From the NCBI RefSeq assembly GCF_009937955.1, contig NZ_AP018439.1, forward strand, positions 6,262,001 to 6,326,000: a stretch of 64,000 bases of DNA. Direction: 5' to 3'. The notes beneath the pieces were generated by a model that saw only the letters and a program-made list of their open reading frames with translations, ran no database searches and was not told the DNA's origin. The position numbers were made by a program, and so were the translations under genes. The stretch is from Undibacterium sp. KW1. GTDB taxonomy: Bacteria; Pseudomonadota; Gammaproteobacteria; Burkholderiales; Burkholderiaceae_D. Positions 52,733 to 62,459 of the stretch are shown here, piece after piece; the first letter of the stretch is position 1, and each line of letters begins with the position of its first letter.

Positions 52733-53098
52733 TCAGGCCTTGAGTATGGAATCAACCAGAGTTAAAAATGCCTGGTAGCGTATCGGTTTTGCCATATAGG
52801 CATCACAGCCAGCAGCGCGGAAGCGTTCTTCATCACCACTCATGGCAAAGGCAGTCAGGGCGACTATCTTGATATGGGCAGTCGCTGCGGCAGCCTTGAG
52901 CTGCCGGGTGGCAGTCATTCCGTCTATGCCTGGCAATTGCATGTCCATCAGTATCAGGTCGGGCAGTTCTATTCTGGCAACTTGCAAACCGGCTTCGGCA
53001 TCGACCGCCTGCAGCACTTCATAACCGGCATTTTGCAACAGGAATGCCGCCAGCTTCATATTGACCGGGTTGTCTTCAATGATCAGTACACGCGCCAT
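52733..53098 (-). CDS. Stand-alone receiver (CheY-like) response regulator
   Basis: A 121-residue single receiver domain. Acidic pair E8-D9 and acceptor D52 in LILMDMQLPGIDG, Thr in ALTAFAM and Lys in MAKPIRY are all present. With no output domain, it must act by protein contact, like CheY or DivK. Its start lies one base after the hybrid kinase stop, so the two are co-translated and probably act in one phosphorelay. Confidence 0.9.
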   Translation of the reverse strand: MARVLIIEDNPVNMKLAAFLLQNAGYEVLQAVDAEAGLQVARIELPDLILMDMQLPGIDGMTATRQLKAAAATAHIKIVALTAFAMSGDEERFRAAGCDAYMAKPIRYQAFLTLVDSILKA

Positions 53099-53099
53099 C

Positions 53100-56000
53100 T
53101 CACTTACCCCTGCCTGCCATGGCCCGCCTTACTTCACCAATGAAACGACCGTGATTGAAATCAGATTTTTCCATGACTTTTTTGACATCACCATTCAGGC
53201 GTATCCTGTCGTCTGCCGTAATTTGCTTGGCGGTCAGGACAATAATCGGAATACTTGCAGTGACTGTATCACTTTTCAGCGCTTCCACCACATCAAAACC
53301 ATTAATTTCAGGCATCATCAAGTCCAGCACAATCAGGTCTGGCTTGTATTGCCTTGCCATGTTGATGCCATCCTGTCCTCCCAGGGCCGCCAGGGTTTTA
53401 TAACCAAAGGAATCCAGTTGCGCAGTGACCAGTTTCACTGCCTTGGGATCATCATCGACGACCAGGGCAGTTTTTTGTATTGCCGACGGGTCATTGCAAA
53501 ATCCCAGCACACTCAGGGCGGTGGTCAGGTTTTCTCTTGCTATCGGTTTTTGCATGACATGGGCTGCTCCCAGAGACAGACCACGGCCACGATCAGCCAC
53601 GATGGAGATGATGACCACAGGGGTAGAGGCAAATAGCGGATGTTGTTTGAAATGCTCAAGAAATTCCCAGCCATCCATGCCTGGCAATAAAATATCCAGG
53701 GTAATCAGGTCGGGGTGCTCTTTGCCTGCCATCGCCAGTGCAGCTTCTGCGGTACTGGCACGGACGATGCGAAAGCCTTCGCTTTCCAGCTGTACCCGCA
53801 AGACTTCTGCGGCCTGGTCATCATCCTCTATGATCAGGGCCAGCAACTCGCCATTGGAGTGGTGATGGCTGCTGTCGGTAGTTTTTTCGGCAACATGGGC
53901 ATGAGAATTCCCGGTGATGCCGCTGTCGGTATTGCTTGCCGTCCTGAGCTTGCCGGGCAGGTTGGCGGTACGCCAGGGTAGCAGCACAGTGAAGGTGGAA
54001 CCCTTGTCAGTGATGCTGTTCAGGCTGACACTGCCCTCATGCAGCTCTGCCATGCGTTTGACCATGGCCAGCCCCAGGCCGGTGCCCTGATGCTTGCGTG
54101 ACAGGCTATTATCTATCTGGGTAAAGGGCTTGAAGAGCTCAGCCTGAGCTTCTTCCGGTATGCCTATGCCGCTGTCAGAAACCATGATTTCCAGGTAGTG
54201 TTCAAAGCGCCCTCCGGTGACCTGGTAGCCTTCGATCTTGCGTACTGAGATATGCACGCGGCCACCTGCCGGGGTGAATTTGACGGCATTTGACAAAAGG
54301 TTATAAATGATTTGCTTGACCTTGACTTCATCAAGCCAGATGTCACCGAGGTTTTCCTGGATTTTGGCCGACACCTGCAAGTTTTGCAGGCTCGCCTGTT
54401 CACGCACTACCTGCATGCTCGATTGCACCAGTGCGTTGATATTGGTGGGTTCCAGGTTGATCTGCATCTTGCCTGCTTCTATCTTGGACAGGTCAAGGAT
54501 GTCATTGATCAGCGCCAGCAAGTGCTTTCCGCTATTGAAGATATCGACCGAGGCGTCTTTCTGCTGGCTCGATAAACTGCCCATCAGGCCATCCTTGAGT
54601 ATCTCTGAAAAACCGACGATGGCATTGAGTGGTGTGCGCAATTCATGGGACATATTGGCCAGGAACTCAGACTTCATGCGGCTGGCCTGTTCCAGTTGCT
54701 GGTTCTTGGCAGCGATCTCTTCACTGCTGCTGCGTAATTGCTCTGCCAGCAGTTTCAGGTCATTGTATTGACGCAGATTATGCAGGGCAACGCCGAGCTG
54801 GTTGGCCAGTCTTTCCAGAAAAGCCTGTTCACCAGTAATCACATTATTGGTCGTGGCCAGCACCATCACGGCCAGCCGGTGTTCCTGGTAAAGCACAGGT
54901 ATCATCAGTACATGCTTGGGACTGAAGTTTGCCAGTCCAGTCTGCAGACTCAGGCGGCTGGCATCAAGTGAATTGCTTTTGCCGGTCAGGGCAACCTGGC
55001 CCAGCAAACCTTCGCCCAGTTCAAATTCACGTGGTATATCGTGGCCCAGGCCATAACTGGCATCACAACGGAAGCGTGCATACCATTCATCGTAGCTGTA
55101 AAGCGCCGACATCAGGTAGCCATGCCGTTCTGCCAGTAAAGTCAGCAAACCATCGAAAATCTTGTGCCGTTCAAAACTAGCGGCAAACAGGTTTTGTGCC
55201 TTGACCTGGGTTTCATCATAGTGCGCAGCAGTCCTCAGTTTGCGCTCGGTCAGGGTGAATTCGGTAACATCGACATTGACTGACACACCGCCGACCAGTT
55301 GCCCATTATTGTCGTGCAAGGGGGCCGTGTTATTCGAAATGGTTTTGCGGCTGCCATCAAAACAGCGTATATCTGCCAGCTCATTGAGTATGGTTTCACC
55401 GGATTTCAGGGTGCGGGCCAGGCCCCATTCGTCAGCCTCTATGCGCTTGCCTGTGTCTGGCCACCAGCCTGCATATTCACCATACTGTTCCAGGTTGACC
55501 ATGCGTGAACCGCCCCAGATCGCCTTGGCGCCCGGGTTGATCTTGGTCAATGAACCATTGCGGTCACAGATAAAAACACCTACCGGCAAGATATCCAGCA
55601 CCTGTTTGAGCAGGGCTTCGCTGTCACGTACGGCGGCTTCTGCGCTGGTACGCTGATCGACATCGCGCTTGAATTGCCACCACAGCAAGGCACCGCCTGC
55701 CAGTGTAATGAATAAAACCAGTAGGCCTATATTGCGTGCCTGGACAAAATTGTTTTCGACCTGGGTCTTGCGTTGTTGCAGCAAGACACGCTCTTCCTCT
55801 TCCATGTTGTTGATCTGCATCAGCAAGGCTTCCATGATGATGCGCGGTGTACCGCTGATCAGATGTTTGCGTACTGCTGGATAACCTTCGGTCTGATAGA
55901 CCTGCAGAGTCTTGTCCAGGGCACTCAAGCGTTCTTCCAGTTTTTGTGCAAGGTTTTTATACAGCAGGTGTTGACGCGGATTATCCGTAATCAGTTCGGC

Positions 56001-56285
56001 CAGTTTTTTTGATGCCTGGCTTATCTGTGCTGATTTGCTGTCACGCTGGCCGGTGAAAACATCTTCGCCAGTGATGAAATACAGGCGCTGTATGCTCTCC
56101 AGTTCCAGTACACCTGACCTGACGTCATTTAATTGATCCAGCACCTGATAGGTATGGGTTACCCATAATGAGTTTTCACGATAATCCTGCAGTGAACGGT
56201 ATAGTTGCCAGCCAGCCGACAAGAGCAGTAGCAGCCCGAACATAAGCCCTGCGAGCAGTCTGAATTCGGTGCTGAGTTTTTTCAT
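53100..56285 (-). CDS. CHASE3 hybrid histidine kinase with two receivers
   Basis: A 1061-residue membrane hybrid kinase. Order: membrane span 1 (about 12-28), CHASE3 periplasmic domain, span 2 (about 187-204), PAS (about 220-345), GAF (about 365-505), HisKA with H547 (MSHELRTPLNA), HATPase with VSDSGIGIP and GTGLGLAMV, then receivers with D864 (LDILLPGMDGWE) and D988 (LDLMMPEINGFD). The last receiver has no histidine phosphotransfer domain behind it, so the stand-alone receiver gene next door is a probable partner. The N-terminal start gives a proper signal anchor. Confidence 0.92.
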   Translation of the reverse strand: MKKLSTEFRLLAGLMFGLLLLLSAGWQLYRSLQDYRENSLWVTHTYQVLDQLNDVRSGVLELESIQRLYFITGEDVFTGQRDSKSAQISQASKKLAELITDNPRQHLLYKNLAQKLEERLSALDKTLQVYQTEGYPAVRKHLISGTPRIIMEALLMQINNMEEEERVLLQQRKTQVENNFVQARNIGLLVLFITLAGGALLWWQFKRDVDQRTSAEAAVRDSEALLKQVLDILPVGVFICDRNGSLTKINPGAKAIWGGSRMVNLEQYGEYAGWWPDTGKRIEADEWGLARTLKSGETILNELADIRCFDGSRKTISNNTAPLHDNNGQLVGGVSVNVDVTEFTLTERKLRTAAHYDETQVKAQNLFAASFERHKIFDGLLTLLAERHGYLMSALYSYDEWYARFRCDASYGLGHDIPREFELGEGLLGQVALTGKSNSLDASRLSLQTGLANFSPKHVLMIPVLYQEHRLAVMVLATTNNVITGEQAFLERLANQLGVALHNLRQYNDLKLLAEQLRSSSEEIAAKNQQLEQASRMKSEFLANMSHELRTPLNAIVGFSEILKDGLMGSLSSQQKDASVDIFNSGKHLLALINDILDLSKIEAGKMQINLEPTNINALVQSSMQVVREQASLQNLQVSAKIQENLGDIWLDEVKVKQIIYNLLSNAVKFTPAGGRVHISVRKIEGYQVTGGRFEHYLEIMVSDSGIGIPEEAQAELFKPFTQIDNSLSRKHQGTGLGLAMVKRMAELHEGSVSLNSITDKGSTFTVLLPWRTANLPGKLRTASNTDSGITGNSHAHVAEKTTDSSHHHSNGELLALIIEDDDQAAEVLRVQLESEGFRIVRASTAEAALAMAGKEHPDLITLDILLPGMDGWEFLEHFKQHPLFASTPVVIISIVADRGRGLSLGAAHVMQKPIARENLTTALSVLGFCNDPSAIQKTALVVDDDPKAVKLVTAQLDSFGYKTLAALGGQDGINMARQYKPDLIVLDLMMPEINGFDVVEALKSDTVTASIPIIVLTAKQITADDRIRLNGDVKKVMEKSDFNHGRFIGEVRRAMAGRGK

Positions 56286-56385
56286 GGTGCATTTTCCGTG
56301 GTAAACACATGCGTGGCAAAACTACCGGTGAACTTTCTTGCAAACAAAGCTGTACTGAAATTTATAAAGTGCTTCACTGCAGGCT

Positions 56386-57189
56386 TTAATGATCAGGTGG
56401 CCTGCCCAGCCTGGGCTCCGGTGCAAATGCGATCAGGGTACCAACGCTCAGGTCCAGCACAAAATAATCTAGTCGCTGTTGCTCATCAAGACGGGTTTGC
56501 ACCCGCCGTTTGCGTGCTGCACCGTAGGCCTCCTGCAATACGGGCGCTAATCCTGAGACCGGCATTCCTGTGCTGGGTAATGCCTGGGCGAGATCCCCAA
56601 GTATGCGCAGTGCCGTGCGGTTAAAACGGCTGACCACACCATCTGCCAGCAGGCAGGCACCCATGGGAAGATTATCTATGGCTTCTGCAACCATGTCTTT
56701 GTGTATCGAATGCATGAGCGCATCCAGTGTGCGAAAGGCATGGGCAGTCTCTGCATTGCTGAGAATACCGTTGTATTCTTTTAACAGGCGCTCACGCTCG
56801 CGGTTCGCCAGATACTGTGTCAGTGCCAGATTAACGGTTGTCAGCAATTCTTCATTGAGCCAGGGTTTGACCAGCAACTTGAACGGATGGGCCTGGTTGA
56901 CCGCCCTCAGTACACTGTCGAGGTCAGGATAGCCCGTCAATATCAGGCGCACGATGTCAGGATATTTTTCCCTGGCAGTGATCAAAAAAGCAGCAGCAAG
57001 TTGGTTACGCGGCTCGCATATCAATACCCCAACATGGTGTTCCGCAATAATGGCCTGCGCTTCGCTGGCATCTCTGGCGCTCACTAAGGGGTGTTGCAAA
57101 GGTCTCAGCAATCGTGACAGGGCTTGTAGCAGACCGACATCATCGTCGATCAGCAGGATGGCTGGACGTTGGGTTTCAGGCATCGGCAT
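56386..57189 (-). CDS. Pseudo-receiver protein with Glu at the phospho-acceptor position
   Basis: A 267-residue protein. The N-terminal 120 residues fold as a receiver by pattern: DDD at 15-17 (LLIDDD), conserved Thr in ILTGYPD and Lys in LLVKPWL. The acceptor position, 44 residues after the acidic pair, is E59 (VLICEPRNQ), not Asp. The rest (about 130-267) has a PAS-like look (IDNLPMGACLLADGVVSRFNRTALRILGD, quoted as the shape of the PAS core). The Glu may mimic constant phosphorylation. The start overlaps the HD-GYP stop by 8 or 14 bases. Confidence 0.8.
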   Translation of the reverse strand: MPMPETQRPAILLIDDDVGLLQALSRLLRPLQHPLVSARDASEAQAIIAEHHVGVLICEPRNQLAAAFLITAREKYPDIVRLILTGYPDLDSVLRAVNQAHPFKLLVKPWLNEELLTTVNLALTQYLANRERERLLKEYNGILSNAETAHAFRTLDALMHSIHKDMVAEAIDNLPMGACLLADGVVSRFNRTALRILGDLAQALPSTGMPVSGLAPVLQEAYGAARKRRVQTRLDEQQRLDYFVLDLSVGTLIAFAPEPRLGRPPDH

Positions 57190-58246
57190 GCTGGTCGAAA
57201 ATAGCTGCAAAGCGCCCCGCCTCCGCAACAAAGCAGGACAATACTGCAGGATCGAAATGTTCAGGTTGTGTGCGGCTATCACCTTCGATGATGATATTCA
57301 TGCTGCGTTCATGATCCAGCGCAGGCTTGTAAGGACGACGACTGCGCAGGGCGTCATATACGTCGCAAATCTGCATGACTCTGGCAGCGATAGGAATGGC
57401 ATCGCCCTTGAGCCCATTTGGATAGCCGCTGCCATCCCAGCGTTCATGATGGTTCAGGGCGATTTCTGCGCCCATTTCGGTATACGGCGAGGTGCCACTG
57501 GAGAGTATGCTGGCACCCAGCGCACAGTGGGTGCGCATGATATTCCACTCGTCATGATTGAAGCTGCCGGGTTTTAACAGCACATGATCGGGTATGCCTA
57601 TCTTGCCTATGTCATGCATGGGGCTGGCCTGGAAGATCGCATCATGAAACTCGCCGGGCAAATCCATGGCTTCTGCCAGTGCACGGCAGTAGTAACTGAT
57701 GCGCCGCACATGATGGCCGGTTTCTTCATCCTTGTGCTCGGCAGCACGTACCAGGGTGAATACTGTATCGCGATAGGCATCTTCCAGTTGTGCCGTACGC
57801 TGTACGACCTGGCTTTCCAGTATGCGGTTATGGTCAGTCAGGAAATCGCCATATTCCTTGAGACGCAAGAGATTGCGTACCCGTACGCTGAGATCAGCCC
57901 GGTCTATGGGCTTGGTCAAAAATTCCTCGGCACCAGCTTCCAGGGCGCGCAGCTTGGAATTGCGGTCATCCAGCGCGGTCAGCATGATGACAGGTACAGG
58001 CTGGGTCAGGGGATTGGCCTTAAGTTCTGCCACTGTGGCAAAACCATCCATGGCCGGCATCATGATGTCGAGCAGTATGAGGTCAGGTTGCGCAAAAGCC
58101 GCGACTTTGAGCGCATCGCGCCCATTATTGGCGCTCAGGGTAGAATAACCTTCGGCATGCAAGAGTACTTCCAGCAAGCGTATATTTCTTTCTTCGTCGT
58201 CCACCAGCAGGATACGAGCAGATTTAAGGTCTTTCATAAAAGGCAC
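57176..58246 (-). CDS. HD-GYP response regulator (c-di-GMP phosphodiesterase)
   Basis: A 356-residue regulator with receiver domain (D60 in LLDIMMPAMDG) and an HD-GYP domain: H211-D212 (MHDIGKIGIPDHVL) and the signature HHERWDGSGYP at 266-276, both intact. It should hydrolyse c-di-GMP. It is the first gene of the cluster that contains the pseudo-receiver, the hybrid kinase and a single receiver. The N-terminal region has no membrane part, so it acts in the cytoplasm after phosphorylation. Confidence 0.94.
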   Translation of the reverse strand: MPFMKDLKSARILLVDDEERNIRLLEVLLHAEGYSTLSANNGRDALKVAAFAQPDLILLDIMMPAMDGFATVAELKANPLTQPVPVIMLTALDDRNSKLRALEAGAEEFLTKPIDRADLSVRVRNLLRLKEYGDFLTDHNRILESQVVQRTAQLEDAYRDTVFTLVRAAEHKDEETGHHVRRISYYCRALAEAMDLPGEFHDAIFQASPMHDIGKIGIPDHVLLKPGSFNHDEWNIMRTHCALGASILSSGTSPYTEMGAEIALNHHERWDGSGYPNGLKGDAIPIAARVMQICDVYDALRSRRPYKPALDHERSMNIIIEGDSRTQPEHFDPAVLSCFVAEAGRFAAIFDQHADA

Positions 58247-58502
58247 CCTCCTGAGTGAAAGAATAGTCTGAGCTTATCCAATTGTCTAGCCTTTATTTCT
58301 ATCTTTTTGGCAACAAAATTCCGGCTCTTATGATCTGCTTATGTGATCGATAGTCGCAGGGTATGGTGAGTTTATCTGTGCGGACTCTCACTTATTAGCC
58401 CGCTGGCGAAGGTTACCTGCCTATTGCAGGCTACAATAGCGCCTGCAAGTTTGTGCGGATCAAACCGTCGCCCCTTATTGTTTCCCCATATTTTCACCCC
58501 CT

Positions 58503-60533
58503 ATGTCGCATGGCCTGAACACCCCCCAACGTAATGCAGTCAACTATATGGACGGCCCCTGCCTGGTGCTGGCCGGGGCTGGCTCGGGCAAGACGCGCGT
58601 GATTACCCAGAAGATCGTCAACCTCATCGAACTGCATGGCTATGATCCAAAGCATATTGCCGCCCTGACCTTCACTAACAAGGCCGCGCTGGAAATGCAG
58701 GAGCGCATAGGCAAACTGCTGGCCGAGCCGCGCCAGGCAAAGCAGTTGACGGTCTCCACCTTCCATTCGCTGGGTGTCAAGATACTCAGGCAGGAAGCCC
58801 AGGCCCTGGGCCTGAAAGACCGTTTTTCCATCATGGACAGCGATGACTGTTTTTCTCTGGTGCAGGATCTGGCGATTACCACTGACAAACAATTGATACG
58901 CCGCATACAGACAGCCATGTCCTTGTGGAAGAATGGCCTGGTTGACCCTGAGCTCGCCTTGCAACAGGCGAAAGACGAGGACGAGGCGATTGCCGCCCGG
59001 GTCTATCGCAGCTATGTTGCCACCCTGTCAGCTTATCAGGCGGTGGATTTTGATGACCTGATACGCCTGCCGGTAGAACTGTTCCGCAGCAATGAACAGG
59101 TGCGCGACAAATGGCAGCGCCGCCTGCATTATCTGCTCGTCGATGAATACCAGGACACCAATACCTGCCAGTATGAGCTGGTCAAACTGCTGGTCACAGG
59201 CATAGGCAAAAAACCGATGTTTACTGCCGTCGGTGATGATGATCAGGCCATCTATGCCTGGCGTGGTGCGACCATAGAAAACCTGACGACCCTGCAGGTG
59301 GATTTCCCCAATCTGGAAATCATCAAGCTGGAACAAAATTACCGTTCCAGCACCCGTATCCTGCAGGCTGCCAATTCCGTCATCGGCAATAATCCCAAGC
59401 TGTTTGAAAAATCGCTGTGGTCTGAACATGGCCTCGGTGATCCGGTCAAGGTACTGGGCATGCAGGATGATGAACAAGAGGCCGAGCAAGTCGCCATCAT
59501 GATTTCTGCGCATCGCTTCGAGCGCCAGGCCAAGTATTCGGATTACGCGATTTTGTACCGTGGCAATCACCAGGCACGCGTGATTGAGCAGGCTTTGCGA
59601 CGCGAACGTATTCCCTACTCCATCTCCGGTGGCCAGAGTTTCTTTGACCGCGCCGAGATCAAGGACATCATCGCCTATCTGCGCCTGATTGCCAATGAAG
59701 ATGATGACCCGGCTTTCATCCGTGCCATCACTACGCCCAAACGCGGTGTAGGCCAGGCCACGCTGGAAGTGCTGGGGGCCTTTGCCGGGCAATGGCAATG
59801 CTCGCTATTTGCCGCCGTCTTCAAAGGTGGCATAGAAGCTAAGTTGCCTGACAAACAGTTACGGCCCCTGCGAAATTTTTGTACCTTCATCAACCAGGTT
59901 GAAGCGCATGCCCACAGGGAAGGGCATGCCAGCGAATTGCTGGACGACTTGATGAAAGAAATTAATTACGAAGGCTATCTCTACGACAGCTTTGAAGACC
60001 GTGCTGCGCAAAACAAATGGCAGAATGTGCTCGACTTTACCCAGTGGCTGAAAACCAAGGGCAGCGGGGGCAAGGATGGTACGGACGATCACCGTAGCCT
60101 GCTCGACCTGACCCAGATGGTGGCCCTGATGACCATGATGGAAGGCAAGGACGAAGAACCGGATGCCGTGCGCATGTCCACGCTGCATGCATCCAAGGGG
60201 CTTGAGTATCCACATGTGTTTCTGGTTGGCGTCGAAGAGGGTATCTTGCCGCACAAGGGCGACCCTGATGCGCCGCCCGAGACCTATGCCGCCCGCATAG
60301 AAGAAGAACGCCGCCTGATGTATGTGGGCATTACCCGTGCCCAGCGCAGCCTGCACATCACCTGGTGCAAAAAACGCAAACGTGCAGGCGTGCAGGTGCA
60401 TTGCGACCCTTCACGCTTCATCAAGGAAATGAAACTCGATGAGGGAGATGCCCCGCCCACCGAAGCAGAAGTCATGACACCCAAAGAAAGGTTGGCAGGC
60501 TTGAAAGCCTTGTTGAACAAACCCAGGGAGTAA
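58503..60533 (+). CDS. rep: ATP-dependent DNA helicase Rep
   Basis: A 676-residue superfamily-1A helicase, with motifs AGAGSGKT (24-31), YLLVDEYQDTN, GDDDQAIYAWRGA, EQNYRSS, STLHASKGLEYPHVFLVG and VGITRAQ. Length, the N-terminal LNTPQRNAVNY and the motif II/III spacing fit Rep rather than UvrD or PcrA. It moves 3' to 5' along single-stranded DNA at stalled replication forks. The start at 58503 follows a stretch of about 250 bases with no gene. Confidence 0.92.
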   Translation: MSHGLNTPQRNAVNYMDGPCLVLAGAGSGKTRVITQKIVNLIELHGYDPKHIAALTFTNKAALEMQERIGKLLAEPRQAKQLTVSTFHSLGVKILRQEAQALGLKDRFSIMDSDDCFSLVQDLAITTDKQLIRRIQTAMSLWKNGLVDPELALQQAKDEDEAIAARVYRSYVATLSAYQAVDFDDLIRLPVELFRSNEQVRDKWQRRLHYLLVDEYQDTNTCQYELVKLLVTGIGKKPMFTAVGDDDQAIYAWRGATIENLTTLQVDFPNLEIIKLEQNYRSSTRILQAANSVIGNNPKLFEKSLWSEHGLGDPVKVLGMQDDEQEAEQVAIMISAHRFERQAKYSDYAILYRGNHQARVIEQALRRERIPYSISGGQSFFDRAEIKDIIAYLRLIANEDDDPAFIRAITTPKRGVGQATLEVLGAFAGQWQCSLFAAVFKGGIEAKLPDKQLRPLRNFCTFINQVEAHAHREGHASELLDDLMKEINYEGYLYDSFEDRAAQNKWQNVLDFTQWLKTKGSGGKDGTDDHRSLLDLTQMVALMTMMEGKDEEPDAVRMSTLHASKGLEYPHVFLVGVEEGILPHKGDPDAPPETYAARIEEERRLMYVGITRAQRSLHITWCKKRKRAGVQVHCDPSRFIKEMKLDEGDAPPTEAEVMTPKERLAGLKALLNKPRE

Positions 60534-60696
60534 ATGCACTGTCCGGGGTAAATGGCTACTAAGGGGTACTAAATTGGTGCATATTGAGCCTCTGGGTGGG
60601 CAAAAATGCTAATATTGCTGCAGGGGCATGTATCTTCAGTGCCCCGACAGTCATGCCAGGATACCCTGATGGCCAGATATTTTGCAAAAGGGATTT

Positions 60697-61485
60697 ATGC
60701 GCCGTTTGCTTGCCTTGCTCATTGCCATGCTCTGCACTATGTTCGTGCTGCCCGCACAGGCTGGCAGCACTTGTGAGCGCGTCATAGTGTCGGCAGATCC
60801 TGCTTACCCTCCCCTGCATTGGTATGATGGCAAGCAGTTTCGCGGTGCCAGTATCGCCATCATTACCCGTATCCTTGATGAGATTGGTTTGCCTTATGAG
60901 CTGCGCTACCTTGGGCCGTGGAAGCGGGTATTGCATGCTGCCCAGAATGGCAGCATAGACATCATCACCACTCTCAAAAGTACCCCTGAGCGCCGCAGTT
61001 TTTTATTGTTCAGTGAACTGGTGATGAACAATCCTGTGGCTGCCTTTGTAAAAAAAGACCGTCCTATGCCCTATGCAAAATGGGACGATCTCACGGGTTT
61101 GCGTGGCGGCATTGCGCGCGGCAACCGTTTTGGTTCTGCATTTGATGAATACATGGACAGCCGCCTGCATGTCAGCGAGACAGACAACCTGGAAACCGCC
61201 TTCACGATGTTGCTGGCAAACCGTTTTGACTATGTGATCACGGGTTACCATGTTGGCCAGGCTTACATGGCATCGGCGAATATCGATGACAAACTCGTTC
61301 CCTTGCAACCCTTTTTGATCGAATCGCAAAACCTGTTTGGTTTTGTTGCGCAAAGCCCATGTGCCGTTCACCTGCCTGCATTCAACAGGCAACTGGAGAA
61401 ACTGCATAAAGAAGGTTTCATTGAACGTGTTTTGCTGCAGGCCCGCGCCGACTGGCGCAAAGCACCCGTCATAGGAAAAAACTGA
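60697..61485 (+). CDS. Periplasmic solute-binding protein (family 3)
   Basis: A 262-residue exported protein with a signal peptide (1-22, RRLLALLIAMLCTMFVLPAQA) and an SBP_bac_3 amino-acid/ectoine-like binding fold (VSADPAYPPLHWYDG, IITRILDEIGLPYEL, ITTLKSTPERRSFLLFSE). The ATG at 60697 is preceded by AAAAGGG. No transporter permease is nearby, so it may act alone or serve a chemoreceptor or sensor. The ligand is unknown. Confidence 0.85.
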   Translation: MRRLLALLIAMLCTMFVLPAQAGSTCERVIVSADPAYPPLHWYDGKQFRGASIAIITRILDEIGLPYELRYLGPWKRVLHAAQNGSIDIITTLKSTPERRSFLLFSELVMNNPVAAFVKKDRPMPYAKWDDLTGLRGGIARGNRFGSAFDEYMDSRLHVSETDNLETAFTMLLANRFDYVITGYHVGQAYMASANIDDKLVPLQPFLIESQNLFGFVAQSPCAVHLPAFNRQLEKLHKEGFIERVLLQARADWRKAPVIGKN

Positions 61486-61489
61486 TTTC

Positions 61490-62134
61490 ATGCCGAACTC
61501 ACCATCAATATCATCATCACCCACGTCCCACCTGATCACCACGAGCGAACAACTGCAAGCCTTGTTTGATGCCGTTGGTGCGGCATCCATCAAAAAGGAA
61601 GTGCCATATATTCACCCTCATTATCAGGCCATGATAGTAGCCTCACCCTTTGCGGTATTGGCGACACGTGGCCCTGATGGACTGGACGCTTCACCCCGTG
61701 GAGATGCACCTGGTTTCATCGTGGTTGAAGATGAAAAAACCTTGTTATTGCCTGAGCGTCGTGGCAATAACCGCGTTGATAGCCTGCGCAATATCCTGTT
61801 TGACCCACAGGTCGCGCTATTGTTTTTAATTCCCGGTGTGGGCGAGACTTTGCGCGTCAACGGCAAGGCCAGCATTTCTGTTGAGCCTGCTTTACTGGAC
61901 AGGTTTGCCGTTGATGGCAAAGCACCCAAATGCGTGCTGCGCATCGCTGTTGATACCGTTTACTTTCAATGCGCACGCGCGATTATCCGCTCACACTTGT
62001 GGCAAAGTGCCGGTGAAAAAACGCCCGGCTTACCCAGCCCGGGCACAATACTGGCTGCACTGAGCAATGCTGAAGTTGATGGCGATAAATATGATAGGGA
62101 GCTGCCTGCAAGGCAGCGTGCCACTTTGTATTAA
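61490..62134 (+). CDS. PPOX-class FMN-dependent flavoprotein
   Basis: A 214-residue split-barrel flavoprotein of the pyridoxamine-5-phosphate-oxidase family, resembling the MSMEG_1061-type group: HPHYQAMIVASPFAVLATRG, SPRGDAPGF, LPERRGNNRVDSLRNIL. It starts four bases after the solute-binding protein stop. It probably binds FMN or F420-like cofactor; the substrate is unknown. It ends just before a MITE-like element. Confidence 0.85.
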   Translation: MPNSPSISSSPTSHLITTSEQLQALFDAVGAASIKKEVPYIHPHYQAMIVASPFAVLATRGPDGLDASPRGDAPGFIVVEDEKTLLLPERRGNNRVDSLRNILFDPQVALLFLIPGVGETLRVNGKASISVEPALLDRFAVDGKAPKCVLRIAVDTVYFQCARAIIRSHLWQSAGEKTPGLPSPGTILAALSNAEVDGDKYDRELPARQRATLY

Positions 62135-62137
62135 GCC

Positions 62138-62317
62138 GGACTTACGCAAAACCGCCCCAGCTGCGTTGCAGCTCCTTGCCGTACTAAAGTACTGTCTTCG
62201 TCGCTGACGGTGTAGTCGGGTTTCAGACAACATGTTGTCTGCCGACGAAATGAACCTCCCCTGCAAGGGAGGTTTCCTAAAAGTGATAACCTTGCTGGGA
62301 CAATTTTGCGTAACTCC
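62138..62317. mobile_element. MITE-like element with 14-bp terminal inverted repeats
   Basis: GGACTTACGCAAAA (62138-62151) and its near-perfect inverse TTTTGCGTAACTCC (62304-62317) bound a 180-base element without coding capacity. Inside are CAGACAACATGTTGTCTG and CCTCCCCTGCAAGGGAGG hairpins. It looks like a transposase-less remnant of an insertion sequence with TTACGCAAA ends. It begins three bases after the PPOX stop; the adjacent sequence shows no clear target-site duplication. Confidence 0.7.
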
Positions 62318-62459
62318 TTTCCAGTAATCGATTGAGTTTAAAATCGTGTTTATTAGTAGTGCGCAAGCTTTCTGGTATCCTGTGCCGCCTGGCGCAATAT
62401 CGTCACCAGCTCAGAACCAGCTCAGGGCCAGACCAAATAATTACATGGAACTTATGATA

